Source: JANSWY01 sp965228955
GTDB lineage: Bacteria > Bacteroidota > Bacteroidia > Cytophagales > Cyclobacteriaceae
DNA: 64,000 nt
Assembly: GCA_965228955.1 (NCBI GenBank)
Contig: OZ245848.1
Span: forward strand, 1,240,001 to 1,304,000
Direction of reading: 5' to 3'
Positions 9,072 through 17,530 of this stretch are shown here, piece after piece. Positions within the stretch are counted from its first letter, which is position 1. Every line of letters starts with the position of its first letter. Under the pieces are notes generated by a model, which saw nothing but the letters and a program-made list of their open reading frames with translations, did not search any database and had not been told where the DNA came from. The position numbers and the translations under genes were made by a program.

Positions 9072-10343
9072 ATGTATAATCCTAATAACCCTGAACTAAA
9101 ATCCTGGGTAGAAGTACCAGACGGGAGTGACTTTCCAATACAGAACCTGCCTTTTGGTGTTTTTAAAACAGAATACCTTGAAGCTGGTGCCGGAATTGCT
9201 ATCGGTGATTATGTTTTGGATCTGGTGTTTATTCAAGAACATGGATATCTTGATGGCTTGGGATTGCCTAATGGTATTTTTAACCAGCCATTTCTAAATG
9301 ATTTTATTGGATTAGGGAGATCAAAGACTTCTGAGGTTAGAACGAAAATCTCTCAATTATTAGAAGAAAATTGTGGTGACTTAAGGGATAATAAGGCGGA
9401 TAAAACCTTGGCCTTAGTTCCAATGGATGAAGTGGAAATGCTGCTTCCAATTCAGGTAAGAGACTACACAGATTTTTATTCAAGTGAGCAACACGCATTT
9501 AATGTGGGTTCCATGTTTAGAGACCCTAAAAATGCATTAATGCCAAATTGGAAACATATTCCAGTGGGTTATCACGGAAGAGCGTCCTCAATCATTGCAT
9601 CAGGCACACCAATAACAAGACCAAATGGTCAAACAAAAGAAGATAATCAAGAAAGCCCTGTTTTTGGTCCAACCAAGAGACTTGATTTTGAGCTGGAAAT
9701 GGCGTTTATCACTTGTAAGAGCAACGAGCTTGGTGAAGCTATTACCATTGATAATGCTGAAGATCACATTTTTGGAATGGTTTTATTCAATGATTGGTCT
9801 GCAAGAGATATTCAGAAATGGGAATATGTTCCACTTGGACCATTCCTTGCAAAGAATTTCGCATCTTCAATCTCTCCGTGGATTGTTACGCTAGATGCTC
9901 TGGAGCCATTTAGAATCCCAGGGCCAGAACAAGATCCAGAAGTTTTGGATTATCTGAAATACGAAGGAGATAAAAACTTTGATATTACCTTAGATGTCTT
10001 CATCGAACCGGAAGGAGCGGAGGAGACCAAAGTGAGTTCCAGTAATTTTAAATTCATGTACTGGAATATTGCTCAACAATTGGCTCACCATACTGTCAAT
10101 GGTTGTAACATCAATGTAGGTGATATGTATGGTTCTGGTACAATAAGTGGTGAAACTCCAGATTCTTACGGTTCCATGCTGGAGTTGGCCTGGAAAGGTA
10201 CCAAGCCATTAAAAATGTCTGATGGAAGTGAAAGGAAATTTATTCTTGATAATGATACTGTTATCATGAGAGGATATGGAGAGAAAAATGGCGTGAGGGT
10301 AGGTTTTGGTGAAGTAAAAACTAAAGTTAAACCAGCAAAATAA
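9072..10343 (+). CDS. fahA: Fumarylacetoacetase
   Basis: A 423-residue enzyme of the last step of phenylalanine/tyrosine breakdown: fumarylacetoacetate plus water gives fumarate and acetoacetate. Residues ~1-115 are the SH3-like N-terminal domain (PFGVFKTE). The FAH fold follows, with DYTDFYSSEQHAFNVG (metal Asp and catalytic His), GYHGRASSI, LDFELEMAFI and a long MVLFNDWSARDIQKWEYVPL segment. Length matches eukaryotic and bacterial FAH. The stop and the next start share one base, so it is cotranscribed with the flavin reductase. The 3-oxoacid CoA-transferase pair at 31.7 kb could use the acetoacetate produced. Confidence 0.95.
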   Translation: MYNPNNPELKSWVEVPDGSDFPIQNLPFGVFKTEYLEAGAGIAIGDYVLDLVFIQEHGYLDGLGLPNGIFNQPFLNDFIGLGRSKTSEVRTKISQLLEENCGDLRDNKADKTLALVPMDEVEMLLPIQVRDYTDFYSSEQHAFNVGSMFRDPKNALMPNWKHIPVGYHGRASSIIASGTPITRPNGQTKEDNQESPVFGPTKRLDFELEMAFITCKSNELGEAITIDNAEDHIFGMVLFNDWSARDIQKWEYVPLGPFLAKNFASSISPWIVTLDALEPFRIPGPEQDPEVLDYLKYEGDKNFDITLDVFIEPEGAEETKVSSSNFKFMYWNIAQQLAHHTVNGCNINVGDMYGSGTISGETPDSYGSMLELAWKGTKPLKMSDGSERKFILDNDTVIMRGYGEKNGVRVGFGEVKTKVKPAK

Positions 10344-11233
10344 TGACAATAGATCCGAAAGAGGTTTCTACTGGCCAGTTACACGGCTATTTATTAGGGG
10401 CTGTAGCTCCCAGACCAATTGCATTTGCAAGCACCATTGATTCTGACGGAAATGTTAATTTGAGTCCGTTTAGTTTCTTCAATGTATTCAGTGCAAATCC
10501 TCCAATATTAATTTTTAGTCCTGCAAGAAGGGTAAGAGATAATACCATAAAGCATACTCTGGAGAATGCTATGGCGAGCAAAGAGGTTGTGGTAAATATT
10601 GTAAATCATGCCATTGTAGAACAAATGTCTCTTGCTAGTACAGAGTATGATCTTGGAGTCAATGAATTTGATAAAGCAGGCTTGACACAATTACCTTCAG
10701 AACTTGTAAAACCTCCGAGAGTCAAAGAATCCCCTGTTTCAATGGAGTGTAAAGTCCTTGAGGTAAAACCAATGGGAACTGAAGGTGGTGCTGGTAACCT
10801 GGTGATTTGTGAAGTGGTTAAGATGCATATCTCCGATGAGGTATTGGGAGAAGATGGTAAGATTGATCCTTTTAAGTTAGATGCTGTTGCTAGAATGGGA
10901 GGCAACTGGTACTGTCGAGCACAGGGAGATGCCATTTTTGAAATCCCAAAACCTTTAACTACTAAGGGAATAGGTGTTGATCAAATTCCTGAAGAAATTA
11001 GAAACAGTGAGGTGCTAACTGGGAATAATCTTGGTAGACTTGGAAATGTAGAACAGCTTCCATCAGAAACTGAAATTGAAGAGTTTTCTAAAGAACCAGA
11101 AGTTAGTGCTATTCTTGAATATTTCAATTCTGATAGAGACAATTCAGAAGTTGAACTGCATAAGTTAGCAAAACAGTTTCTTGATAATGGACAGGTTATG
11201 AATGCCTGGAAAGTTCTATTGCAGAACGTATGA
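10343..11233 (+). CDS. Flavin reductase-like FMN-binding split-barrel protein
   Basis: A 296-residue protein whose first ~200 residues form an FMN-binding split barrel of the flavin reductase-like group: GYLLGAVAPRPIAFASTID, NLSPFSFFNVFSANPP and DNTIKHTLEN match the flavin-contact segments. The last ~90 residues are an acidic helical tail with no recognised domain. It starts on the last base of the fumarylacetoacetase stop codon, which suggests a role linked to tyrosine catabolism, but the substrate is unknown. The 3' end runs directly into a heptamer repeat array that separates it from the convergent epimerase. Confidence 0.85.
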   Translation: MTIDPKEVSTGQLHGYLLGAVAPRPIAFASTIDSDGNVNLSPFSFFNVFSANPPILIFSPARRVRDNTIKHTLENAMASKEVVVNIVNHAIVEQMSLASTEYDLGVNEFDKAGLTQLPSELVKPPRVKESPVSMECKVLEVKPMGTEGGAGNLVICEVVKMHISDEVLGEDGKIDPFKLDAVARMGGNWYCRAQGDAIFEIPKPLTTKGIGVDQIPEEIRNSEVLTGNNLGRLGNVEQLPSETEIEEFSKEPEVSAILEYFNSDRDNSEVELHKLAKQFLDNGQVMNAWKVLLQNV

Positions 11234-11240
11234 TGCTTGA

Positions 11241-11317
11241 AGACTTTGGACCTTAGACACTAGACTTTAGACCAGTATCGAGTGTCTAAAGTCTAATATC
11301 TAAAGTCTAGTGTCTAT
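11241..11317. repeat. Heptamer tandem array with internal inversion (11 units)
   Basis: Read in steps of seven, the DNA gives AGACTTT, GGACCTT, AGACACT, AGACTTT, AGACCAG, TATCGAG, TGTCTAA, AGTCTAA, TATCTAA, AGTCTAG, TGTCTAT. The first five units are variants of AGACTTT. The last units are variants of its reverse complement. This makes an 18-bp perfect inverted repeat, 11254-11271 against 11299-11316. The array fills the gap between two convergent genes. It may form a hairpin that ends transcription in both directions, but there is no T-tract. Confidence 0.85.
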
Positions 11318-11319
11318 TC

Positions 11320-12240
11320 CTAGAAAGCAAACCCATTCTGGAAATCAATCAGTTCCTTCTTTAATTCAGTTGGCTCGAACTTTTTAATATAATCATAGAT
11401 TTTAGATTTAGGATCTATAACCAATTCTCTCAAATTCATGTGTTGATTAGTAAAGATGAACTCCAGATCAGGGTAAATCTCCTTTACAATATCAACCACG
11501 TCAAGAATTTGCAGGTTTTTATCAACTAAGTTGTAAGTACCTGAAGGAACTTCTTCAGTAATTGTATTTTCAATCATCTCAGCCAAATGAAATGCATGGA
11601 TAAATGCCCTTGATTGCTTCCCATTACCAAAAATCTGAATTCTTCTTTTGAAGTTAGCATCAAACATGAATCTGTTGATTACAGCATCAAATCTCATGCT
11701 CTTACTATATCCATAAACGTTTCCACACCTTAAAACAATGGCATTCTTCAATTCCATCAATCTATTGATATGCTCTTCACCTCTTAACTTACTGATACCA
11801 TAGAAAGTGTGAGGAGAAGGAGTAGTTTCTTCGGTTGCTGCCTCAGAGTGAGCGCCGTAAACTGAAGTGCTGCTTATGTAAATGAACTTAGATATGTCTG
11901 ATTCTTCTGCAGCATAAACAGCCTCAGCAGTTCCCCAATGATTTACCTGCTCATAAAAATGAGGATCAGTGTTGGCAAAGGGAGTTGTTACTTTAGCTGC
12001 TAAATGCACTACTACATCAACATCTCTCATTGCTTTTTTTAGTAATCGGCTATCTAAGATGTCTCCATGTATAAACTTTAATTTATCCCCAGCGAAATAT
12101 TTTACACCCAGGAAAAAGTTGGAGTGATTGGTACTTTGATTATCGTACACTATTATATCACTCACCTTGGGATTACGAAGTAGATATTTGGTTAATTCTG
12201 TTCCAATATATCCAGCTCCTCCGGTTAATAAAACCTTCAT
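11320..12240 (-). CDS. NAD-dependent epimerase/dehydratase (extended SDR)
   Basis: A 306-residue extended short-chain dehydrogenase. The N-terminal GGAGYIGTEL is the nucleotide-binding Rossmann motif, and YGISKLRGE carries the catalytic Tyr-Lys pair (YxxxK) with a Ser/Thr in SSTSVYG. Members act on nucleotide sugars for surface polysaccharides, but the exact substrate cannot be read. It lies 34 bp downstream of the APS reductase gene on the same strand and may be cotranscribed. Its stop codon abuts the heptamer array. Nothing in the sequence suggests it takes part in sulfur metabolism. Confidence 0.88.
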   Translation of the reverse strand: MKVLLTGGAGYIGTELTKYLLRNPKVSDIIVYDNQSTNHSNFFLGVKYFAGDKLKFIHGDILDSRLLKKAMRDVDVVVHLAAKVTTPFANTDPHFYEQVNHWGTAEAVYAAEESDISKFIYISSTSVYGAHSEAATEETTPSPHTFYGISKLRGEEHINRLMELKNAIVLRCGNVYGYSKSMRFDAVINRFMFDANFKRRIQIFGNGKQSRAFIHAFHLAEMIENTITEEVPSGTYNLVDKNLQILDVVDIVKEIYPDLEFIFTNQHMNLRELVIDPKSKIYDYIKKFEPTELKKELIDFQNGFAF

Positions 12241-12274
12241 AATTTAGTCTTAATTAAAAATTAGTCGACTTGAT

Positions 12275-12973
12275 TTACTTAGATACAAGATCCGTGTGTA
12301 GTCCACATTCAACCTTGTTGAGACCATACCATCTGGCCTCTCTTTCTGACATTTCTGGGTCTAGTTTTCTGGTACATGGTTCGCAACCAATACTGAGGTA
12401 CCCATTGCTATCCAATGGATGTCTTGGCAAATCATGTTCGCGAATGTACTGAAAAATTTGTCTGTTATCCCAATCCAACATTGGATGAAACCTTACAGTA
12501 CCAAAAGGAGCAGGTTGTTCAACTTTCATAGCTTTCCTTACTGCACTTTGATCTCCGCGTACTCCGTTGATCCATACATCAAAAGATGCAAGGACAGTTT
12601 CCATTGGTTGGGTCTTATTTAAGTAACAACAATAATCAGGATCTGTAGTGAATAGTAATTTACCGTTAGCATCTCTTTGCATAAACTTAGGAGTGCCAGG
12701 TTTTAAATCAACAATGGAGAGACCAAATTTCTCTGCCACTTCATCCCTAAACGCAACCGTTTCGGGAAACAGGTAACCAGTATTGATAAAATATACAGGA
12801 ATTGTATTGTCTATCTTACTGATGATGTGGAGCATTACCAAACTGTGTGTTTGAAAGGAAGAAGTAGTAAATAGCTTTTTACCTTCTGCCTTATACTCGG
12901 TAATTTTTTGTTCAATTTCCTTAATATCCACAGGATCCAAATTTTTGTTGCCGTAAAACAACGGCCAAATCAT
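12275..12973 (-). CDS. cysH: Adenylyl-sulfate (APS) reductase, Fe-S type, CysH family
   Basis: A 232-residue enzyme of assimilatory sulfate reduction that uses thioredoxin to turn APS (or PAPS) into sulfite and AMP. It has the two cysteine pairs of the [4Fe-4S] APS reductase subgroup, C115-C116 (DYCCYLNKTQPM) and C197-C200 (GCEPCTR), and the active-site cysteine C223 in ECGLH. These cluster cysteines are absent from E. coli-type PAPS reductase, so APS is the expected substrate. The other sulfate assimilation genes (cysD/N, cysI) are not in the window. Assignment by family is firm. Confidence 0.93.
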   Translation of the reverse strand: MIWPLFYGNKNLDPVDIKEIEQKITEYKAEGKKLFTTSSFQTHSLVMLHIISKIDNTIPVYFINTGYLFPETVAFRDEVAEKFGLSIVDLKPGTPKFMQRDANGKLLFTTDPDYCCYLNKTQPMETVLASFDVWINGVRGDQSAVRKAMKVEQPAPFGTVRFHPMLDWDNRQIFQYIREHDLPRHPLDSNGYLSIGCEPCTRKLDPEMSEREARWYGLNKVECGLHTDLVSK

Positions 12974-13048
12974 CTAAAATTCAAAAAAAAATAACGATTT
13001 AGGTTCCAAGTAGGTTCAAACCTGTTGGAATATTGTGAAAATATATTT

Positions 13049-13067
13049 TACTTTGAAACGCAAAGTA
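13049..13067. promoter_or_regulatory. Inverted-repeat operator 1 (winged-helix regulon)
   Basis: TACTTTG-5 nt-CAAAGTA, a perfect 7-bp inverted repeat ending 10 bp before the start of the 13078 gene. The right half continues into the palindrome AAAGTACTTT (13062-13071). A near copy lies upstream of creD at 14029-14045. The left half also overlaps a possible -7 promoter box (TTACTTTG at 13048-13055), the position expected for a repressor site. The regulator gene at 13712 lies between the two copies. Confidence 0.7.
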
Positions 13068-13077
13068 CTTTTAAGAA

Positions 13078-13704
13078 ATGAAAACAGAACAAGAATATTT
13101 AGAGGATCTGAAAGAAATTAGAGGACTTATGGAGCGTTCCTCAAAGTTTGTTTCACTAAGCGGTTTGTCGGGAATATTAGCAGGAGTTTATGCATTGGTT
13201 TGTGCTGGAATTGCATATTTCTACATTTATACAGATAATGGTAGGTTCCCAAGAGTTCTGTTTGATAATACAAGTACCAAGCTCAATTTGTTATTACTAG
13301 GAGTAGTGACATTGGTTATCACAATCGTGACCGGAATTTTTCTAACCGTCAGGAAAGCCAAAGCGAATAATGAAAATCCCTTTAATAAACTCACAGCAAG
13401 ACTAACGATTAATTTAATGATTCCACTTGTAGCAGGAGGTATCGCGATTCTGATTATGTTGGAAAAGGGGTTTATTGGTTTTACAGCTCCATTTACACTC
13501 ATATTTTATGGTCTTGCTTTAATTAATGCCAGTAAATACACTTATTCTGATATTCGAAGTTTAGGAATAGTTGAAGTAATATTGGGCCTGATTGCTCTGT
13601 ATGTTATTGGTTACGGCATATTATTTTGGGCATTGGGATTTGGAGTGGGTCATATAGTTTATGGAACTATAATGCACTTTAAATACGACAGGAAAAAGAA
13701 CTAA
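13078..13704 (+). CDS. Polytopic membrane protein, function unknown
   Basis: A 208-residue protein with a short cytosolic N-terminus (KTEQEYLEDLKEIRGLMERSSKF) and about six hydrophobic segments (around residues 24-50, 70-90, 112-128, 132-148, 158-178 and 180-195). I do not recognise a functional motif. Similar small membrane proteins often precede an ArsR/MarR-type winged-helix gene in Bacteroidota. It is the first gene of a probable two-gene unit, 7 bp before the regulator gene, and has an inverted-repeat operator directly upstream. A role in membrane or envelope stress sensing is a guess from context. Confidence 0.75.
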   Translation: MKTEQEYLEDLKEIRGLMERSSKFVSLSGLSGILAGVYALVCAGIAYFYIYTDNGRFPRVLFDNTSTKLNLLLLGVVTLVITIVTGIFLTVRKAKANNENPFNKLTARLTINLMIPLVAGGIAILIMLEKGFIGFTAPFTLIFYGLALINASKYTYSDIRSLGIVEVILGLIALYVIGYGILFWALGFGVGHIVYGTIMHFKYDRKKN

Positions 13705-13711
13705 ACTTCAT

Positions 13712-14011
13712 ATGAAAAACTGGTTCGAACATTTAGATAAGGCTTTTGAGAGTAAAGTAAGACTTGGTATCATGTCGTTATTGATGATGGAGGATAGTCA
13801 GGATTTTACTACGCTTAGAGAGTCTTTAGGGATAACAGATGGCAATTTGGCAAGTCATCTAAAGGCACTAGAGAAGCTGGAATATGTTGCCATGGAAAAA
13901 ATGTTTGTTGGTAGAAAACCAAAGACGAAATACTCAGCTACCAAACTAGGTAGGAAGGCGTTTAAGAACCACTTATCGGCTCTTGAAAGCATGTTAAACT
14001 CAGGGAAATAA
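13712..14011 (+). CDS. Winged-helix transcriptional regulator
   Basis: A 99-residue DNA-binding protein consisting almost only of a winged helix-turn-helix (about residues 10-85: SKVRLGIMSLLMMEDSQDFTTL, then the recognition helix near DGNLASHLKALEKLEYV and the wing GRKPKTKYSATKLGRKAF). The layout fits the HTH_27/ArsR-MarR-like group. There is no effector domain, so any signal must come from a partner, perhaps the membrane protein encoded 7 bp upstream. Matching inverted repeats upstream of the unit and upstream of creD suggest it represses both. Confidence 0.88.
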   Translation: MKNWFEHLDKAFESKVRLGIMSLLMMEDSQDFTTLRESLGITDGNLASHLKALEKLEYVAMEKMFVGRKPKTKYSATKLGRKAFKNHLSALESMLNSGK

Positions 14012-14028
14012 AATTTTTTTACACTTTA

Positions 14029-14045
14029 ACTTTGAAATACAAAGT
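14029..14045. promoter_or_regulatory. Inverted-repeat operator 2, upstream of creD
   Basis: ACTTTG-5 nt-CAAAGT, a perfect 6-bp inverted repeat with the same 5-nt spacer as operator 1. The shared stretch reads CTTTGAAAnnCAAAGTACTTTT in both, so it agrees well beyond the half-sites. The left half is also part of TAACTTTG (14027-14034), a full match to the Bacteroidota -7 box TAnnTTTG. Binding would block the creD promoter. Its start lies 20 bp downstream of the right half-site. Confidence 0.7.
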
Positions 14046-14064
14046 ACTTTTAAAATAAAAAAAG

Positions 14065-15387
14065 ATGGAAAGTCAATTCAATCAAATTAGAAATTCAATC
14101 AAGGGTTCGATATCGTTGAAATTGATATCGATAGGAATAGTCATTGCAGTTTTGCTGATTCCAAAGTCTCACATTGAGGACTTAATATATGAACGCCAAA
14201 GCTTAAGAAGTGAAGCGATTATGGACATCAGTTCTAAGTGGGGACTTAGTCAAACGATTAAAGGTCCTGTTGTAACAGTTCCGTTTTGGTCATACGAACA
14301 AATAGGAAGTGAAATCCGGCAAGTAAAAAAGCATGCTTATTTTCTTCCAGATAAATTCCAAATAGATGGAGATGTAAATCCAGAACCAAGGTACAGGGGA
14401 ATTCATGAAGTAATTGTTTATCAATCCGGGTTAAGCCTTAAAGGAGAGTTTTTGAGGCCTGACTTTGCCAAACTTAATGTTGCTGAACAGGATATTTTAT
14501 GGAATGAAGCACAGCTACAATTTGGGATATCAGATCTCAGGGGTATTAATGAAAGTATAGAATTAACTTGGAATGGTAATACTCAAAATTTTACTCCTGG
14601 TGTTGCGTCAAAACATTTAATGCAAAAAGGACTTAGTGTTCCTGTGTCTTTTACGGAAAGGTTAATTTATGAATTCAGTTTCGATGTTAGTTTAAACGGA
14701 AGTTCCAATCTTTCTTTTATTCCCGTGGGAGCAGAGACTAAAGTGAATTTAAATTCGCCATGGACTGATCCTAGTTTTACAGGCAATTTATTGCCAAGAA
14801 ATCGAGACATAAATGAAATGGGTTTTACGGCTGATTGGAGTGTTCTCAATTTGAATAGATCTTATCCACAGCAATGGATTGGTGCAGAATATCAGCTGGA
14901 TGATTCGCAATTTGGAGTTGATTTATATATAGCCGCTAATGAATATCATAAATCAAACCGATCAGCCAAGTATGCTTTATTGATTCTCTTCTTGACATTC
15001 ATCACATACTTTCTTGTTGAGATATTGAGTAAGAAAAAAATCCATCCGATTCAATACGGTATTGTTGGGTTGGCTCTTATTATTTTCTACACACTTTTAT
15101 TGTCTATTTCAGAATACCTGCAATTCAATCTGGCTTATGCAATTTCTGCTTTTGTAATTGTAATTTCTATTACCGGGTACTCAATCTCCATCTTTCAACA
15201 CACGATTCGTGGCTTATCAATGGGAGGATTCTTATCACTCGTCTACTTTTTTATCTTCATCATATTGCAATCTCAAGACTTTAGTTTGTTGATCGGAAGC
15301 ATAGGACTATTTGTGACTTTGGTAGCAGTGATGTATTTCTCTAGAAATGTGAATTGGTATAATTTAAAAGTTCCATCTAAAAACTAA
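14065..15387 (+). CDS. creD: CreD-family inner membrane protein
   Basis: A 440-residue CreD homologue. There is an N-terminal membrane helix (about residues 20-38: LKLISIGIVIAVLLIP), a periplasmic domain of about 250 residues that starts with the family's IYERQSLRSEA and GPVVTVPF motifs, and about five C-terminal helices from residue 300. CreD in enterobacteria and Stenotrophomonas is linked to envelope integrity and colicin or beta-lactam tolerance; its molecular job is unknown. Expression is probably governed by the winged-helix regulator just upstream through the operator at 14029. A Coq4-like gene follows after 7 bp. Confidence 0.9.
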   Translation: MESQFNQIRNSIKGSISLKLISIGIVIAVLLIPKSHIEDLIYERQSLRSEAIMDISSKWGLSQTIKGPVVTVPFWSYEQIGSEIRQVKKHAYFLPDKFQIDGDVNPEPRYRGIHEVIVYQSGLSLKGEFLRPDFAKLNVAEQDILWNEAQLQFGISDLRGINESIELTWNGNTQNFTPGVASKHLMQKGLSVPVSFTERLIYEFSFDVSLNGSSNLSFIPVGAETKVNLNSPWTDPSFTGNLLPRNRDINEMGFTADWSVLNLNRSYPQQWIGAEYQLDDSQFGVDLYIAANEYHKSNRSAKYALLILFLTFITYFLVEILSKKKIHPIQYGIVGLALIIFYTLLLSISEYLQFNLAYAISAFVIVISITGYSISIFQHTIRGLSMGGFLSLVYFFIFIILQSQDFSLLIGSIGLFVTLVAVMYFSRNVNWYNLKVPSKN

Positions 15388-15394
15388 TCATCCT

Positions 15395-16033
15395 ATGTCG
15401 ACCATTCAATATTTATCTATCTATGCGATGATTAGGATACAGCGGTGGAGAAAGAAAATCGCTTACCAATGGATTTTTGAGAATCAATTGCGACTTTGCA
15501 TTTCAGTACTGAGGTTGTTCGGAGACACTAAAAAGGTGTCTTCTGAACAGCTCGCACTAAATGAATGCAAAGATGGGTCAATTGGTAAAGAACTTTATAA
15601 GTTTTTAATATCCAATGGTCTCCACCTCGTGCCCTGGTATGAAGCTCACGACTTGAAACACGTGATTCTAGGCTATGGTGTAACTCCTCCTGAGGAGATG
15701 AAAATGCAAGCATTTATGTTTGGTAACTCTGGGTTCTCTTGGATTATTACTCCCATTTATTGCTCATTTGTAATCTGGACGCCCTCGGTTTGGAGAGAGT
15801 TACTGTACCATTATAAAATGGGATTATACACAAAAAACATTGGTTATGATACAATAGAAAGTGTTAAGAATCTAAACCTTGAAGCCTACAAACGACTAAT
15901 TGGGTTGAAAGAAGCGAAACTGCTGGCTTCATTAGACCAGAGGTCATTATTTAATGTAGTCATTGATGAAATAGTTAAGCGCTTCTCAAAACCAGTCGTT
16001 CCTAAGCTTCTCAGCAGCAATGATACCACTTAG
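15395..16033 (+). CDS. Coq4-like protein
   Basis: A 212-residue protein that carries the Coq4 metal-site pattern HDxxHx11E exactly (HDLKHVILGYGVTPPEE at about residues 88-104), followed by MKMQAFMFGN as in the family. Coq4 in eukaryotes is needed for ubiquinone assembly; Bacteroidota normally use menaquinone, so here the function is unclear. It lies 7 bp after creD and probably belongs to that transcript. The last ~16 codons lie antisense to the conserved C-terminus of the convergent FAD oxidoreductase (overlap 15986-16033), so its C-terminus may be a non-conserved addition. Confidence 0.75.
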   Translation: MSTIQYLSIYAMIRIQRWRKKIAYQWIFENQLRLCISVLRLFGDTKKVSSEQLALNECKDGSIGKELYKFLISNGLHLVPWYEAHDLKHVILGYGVTPPEEMKMQAFMFGNSGFSWIITPIYCSFVIWTPSVWRELLYHYKMGLYTKNIGYDTIESVKNLNLEAYKRLIGLKEAKLLASLDQRSLFNVVIDEIVKRFSKPVVPKLLSSNDTT

Positions 16034-17443
16034 TACTACACCAGGAATTCCCTGGCCAGGATAGGTCGTATCACCACATATATAAGCTTTGTGTCCATCA
16101 AGCCTTGAGTCAATCATTTGCCAGGGCTTGATGTTTTTAAATTGTGGGTAACCACCGACAAAACCGTATGCTCTCCCGGTCCATTTTTGCCAGGATTTTT
16201 GAGTGGAGGAATGTTTATAAACTATATCCTCACGTTTAAGAAACCCTTTTCTCTCCAATGCATTGATTATTTCCAATTCCATCTCTTCACTTGAGACAAT
16301 CAGATTGCCAGGGTCGGGGAGGTGAGTACTTATTGAAGCGACTCTCGTTCCAGGCTCATCACATCGTGAGTGGTCTTCATTATGATTCAAGCTGACAAAA
16401 ATACTTTTCGAACCAGTTCCGCTTAATGGTTTGTCCAGATGAATCTGATGGTGAACGCAATCAAAGTTCTTATCTGACCTAAAACCAATACCCATCTGGA
16501 AAGCGCTATTTAACCTCTTGCTGTCCATTATTTTGTTTTCATACTTACTTCGATAACCGTTAGAATATAATTGGACGGTATCGTTAATAGGGAGTCCTGA
16601 TACTAAGTAGTCAGTTTCAAAGAAACCTTGTTTGGTCTCAATTGAATACTTGTCTGAGCTTTTTATATCCAATACAGGATTTCGCAGCGTTATTTCACCA
16701 CCTTGGTTATTAATGTATTCGATTATAGGATTGACAAGATTTATAAGCCCTCCATCCACGTAATAGTTAGAATAATTCGTGTAACAAAGAGCAGTTGCTC
16801 CAAATAGGACATTGACTTCTGAAGCATGGTTTTGGGCAGTGATTAATAGCTGTTCGTTTACATAATCAACAAACTTTTTATTTTCCCACAGGTCAAACTT
16901 CTTCAGTATTTGCTCCATAGTGATTAGTGAGTATCTGCTAAATTTTAGTTGATCCCAGGAAATATTTTTGATTAATGGACCAAAATCAGAAAGCTTAGAG
17001 GGAGGGAAGGACAGTTGTTTTAATGATGTGGACCAGACAAACTGGCTAATTGCATAACATAATTCCCAAAATTTTCTTTGATTATTTTCTCCAAAGGTTT
17101 TTTCGGCTTCAGTAATCCAGTCCTCTAGGTTTTGAAATTTTTGGATTATTTCACCAGATTTCAAATATACCTTCATCGGAATATCCAATTTCCTAGAAGG
17201 AATTTTGATACCTAAAGTATCGATTAGGTGTCTTAATGGCATATTTTGATCTAGTCCGACCACTGTAGTTGCGCCAGATTCCCAGATAAATCCTTTTCTC
17301 CAATAGCTGCTTGTACATCCTCCAGGGAGATAATTTTGTTCCAGGATAACAACACTTTTACCTTGTTTAGCAAGAAGCGCTGCTGCCGTCAAAGAACCTA
17401 GTCCACTACCAATTACTCCGACATCAAACTTTTTTCTACTCAT
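15986..17443 (-). CDS. Phytoene desaturase/carotenoid isomerase-type FAD oxidoreductase
   Basis: A 485-residue enzyme when started at the ATG at 17443 (MSRKKFDVGVIGSGLGSL), which puts the FAD-binding GxGxxG motif at the N-terminus as in relatives; an in-frame ATG eight codons upstream is possible. PGGCTSSYWRKGFIWESGATTV is the second dinucleotide-binding segment. The C-terminal AYICGDTTYPGQGIPGVVLSG is the carotenoid-desaturase/CRTISO signature. Relatives isomerise or desaturate carotenoids or saturate retinol; the substrate here is not known. No phytoene synthase or other carotenoid gene is nearby. It overlaps the 3' end of the convergent Coq4-like gene by 48 bp. Confidence 0.82.
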   Translation of the reverse strand: MSRKKFDVGVIGSGLGSLTAAALLAKQGKSVVILEQNYLPGGCTSSYWRKGFIWESGATTVVGLDQNMPLRHLIDTLGIKIPSRKLDIPMKVYLKSGEIIQKFQNLEDWITEAEKTFGENNQRKFWELCYAISQFVWSTSLKQLSFPPSKLSDFGPLIKNISWDQLKFSRYSLITMEQILKKFDLWENKKFVDYVNEQLLITAQNHASEVNVLFGATALCYTNYSNYYVDGGLINLVNPIIEYINNQGGEITLRNPVLDIKSSDKYSIETKQGFFETDYLVSGLPINDTVQLYSNGYRSKYENKIMDSKRLNSAFQMGIGFRSDKNFDCVHHQIHLDKPLSGTGSKSIFVSLNHNEDHSRCDEPGTRVASISTHLPDPGNLIVSSEEMELEIINALERKGFLKREDIVYKHSSTQKSWQKWTGRAYGFVGGYPQFKNIKPWQMIDSRLDGHKAYICGDTTYPGQGIPGVVLSGIIAAEKLRNDWF

Positions 17444-17530
17444 ATTTTGTTTAGAGATTACTAACAATTTATTAAACAGAATCGTTATGGTTATGTTTGC
17501 TGAATAATTCAGTGATTCGAGGATTTATTT

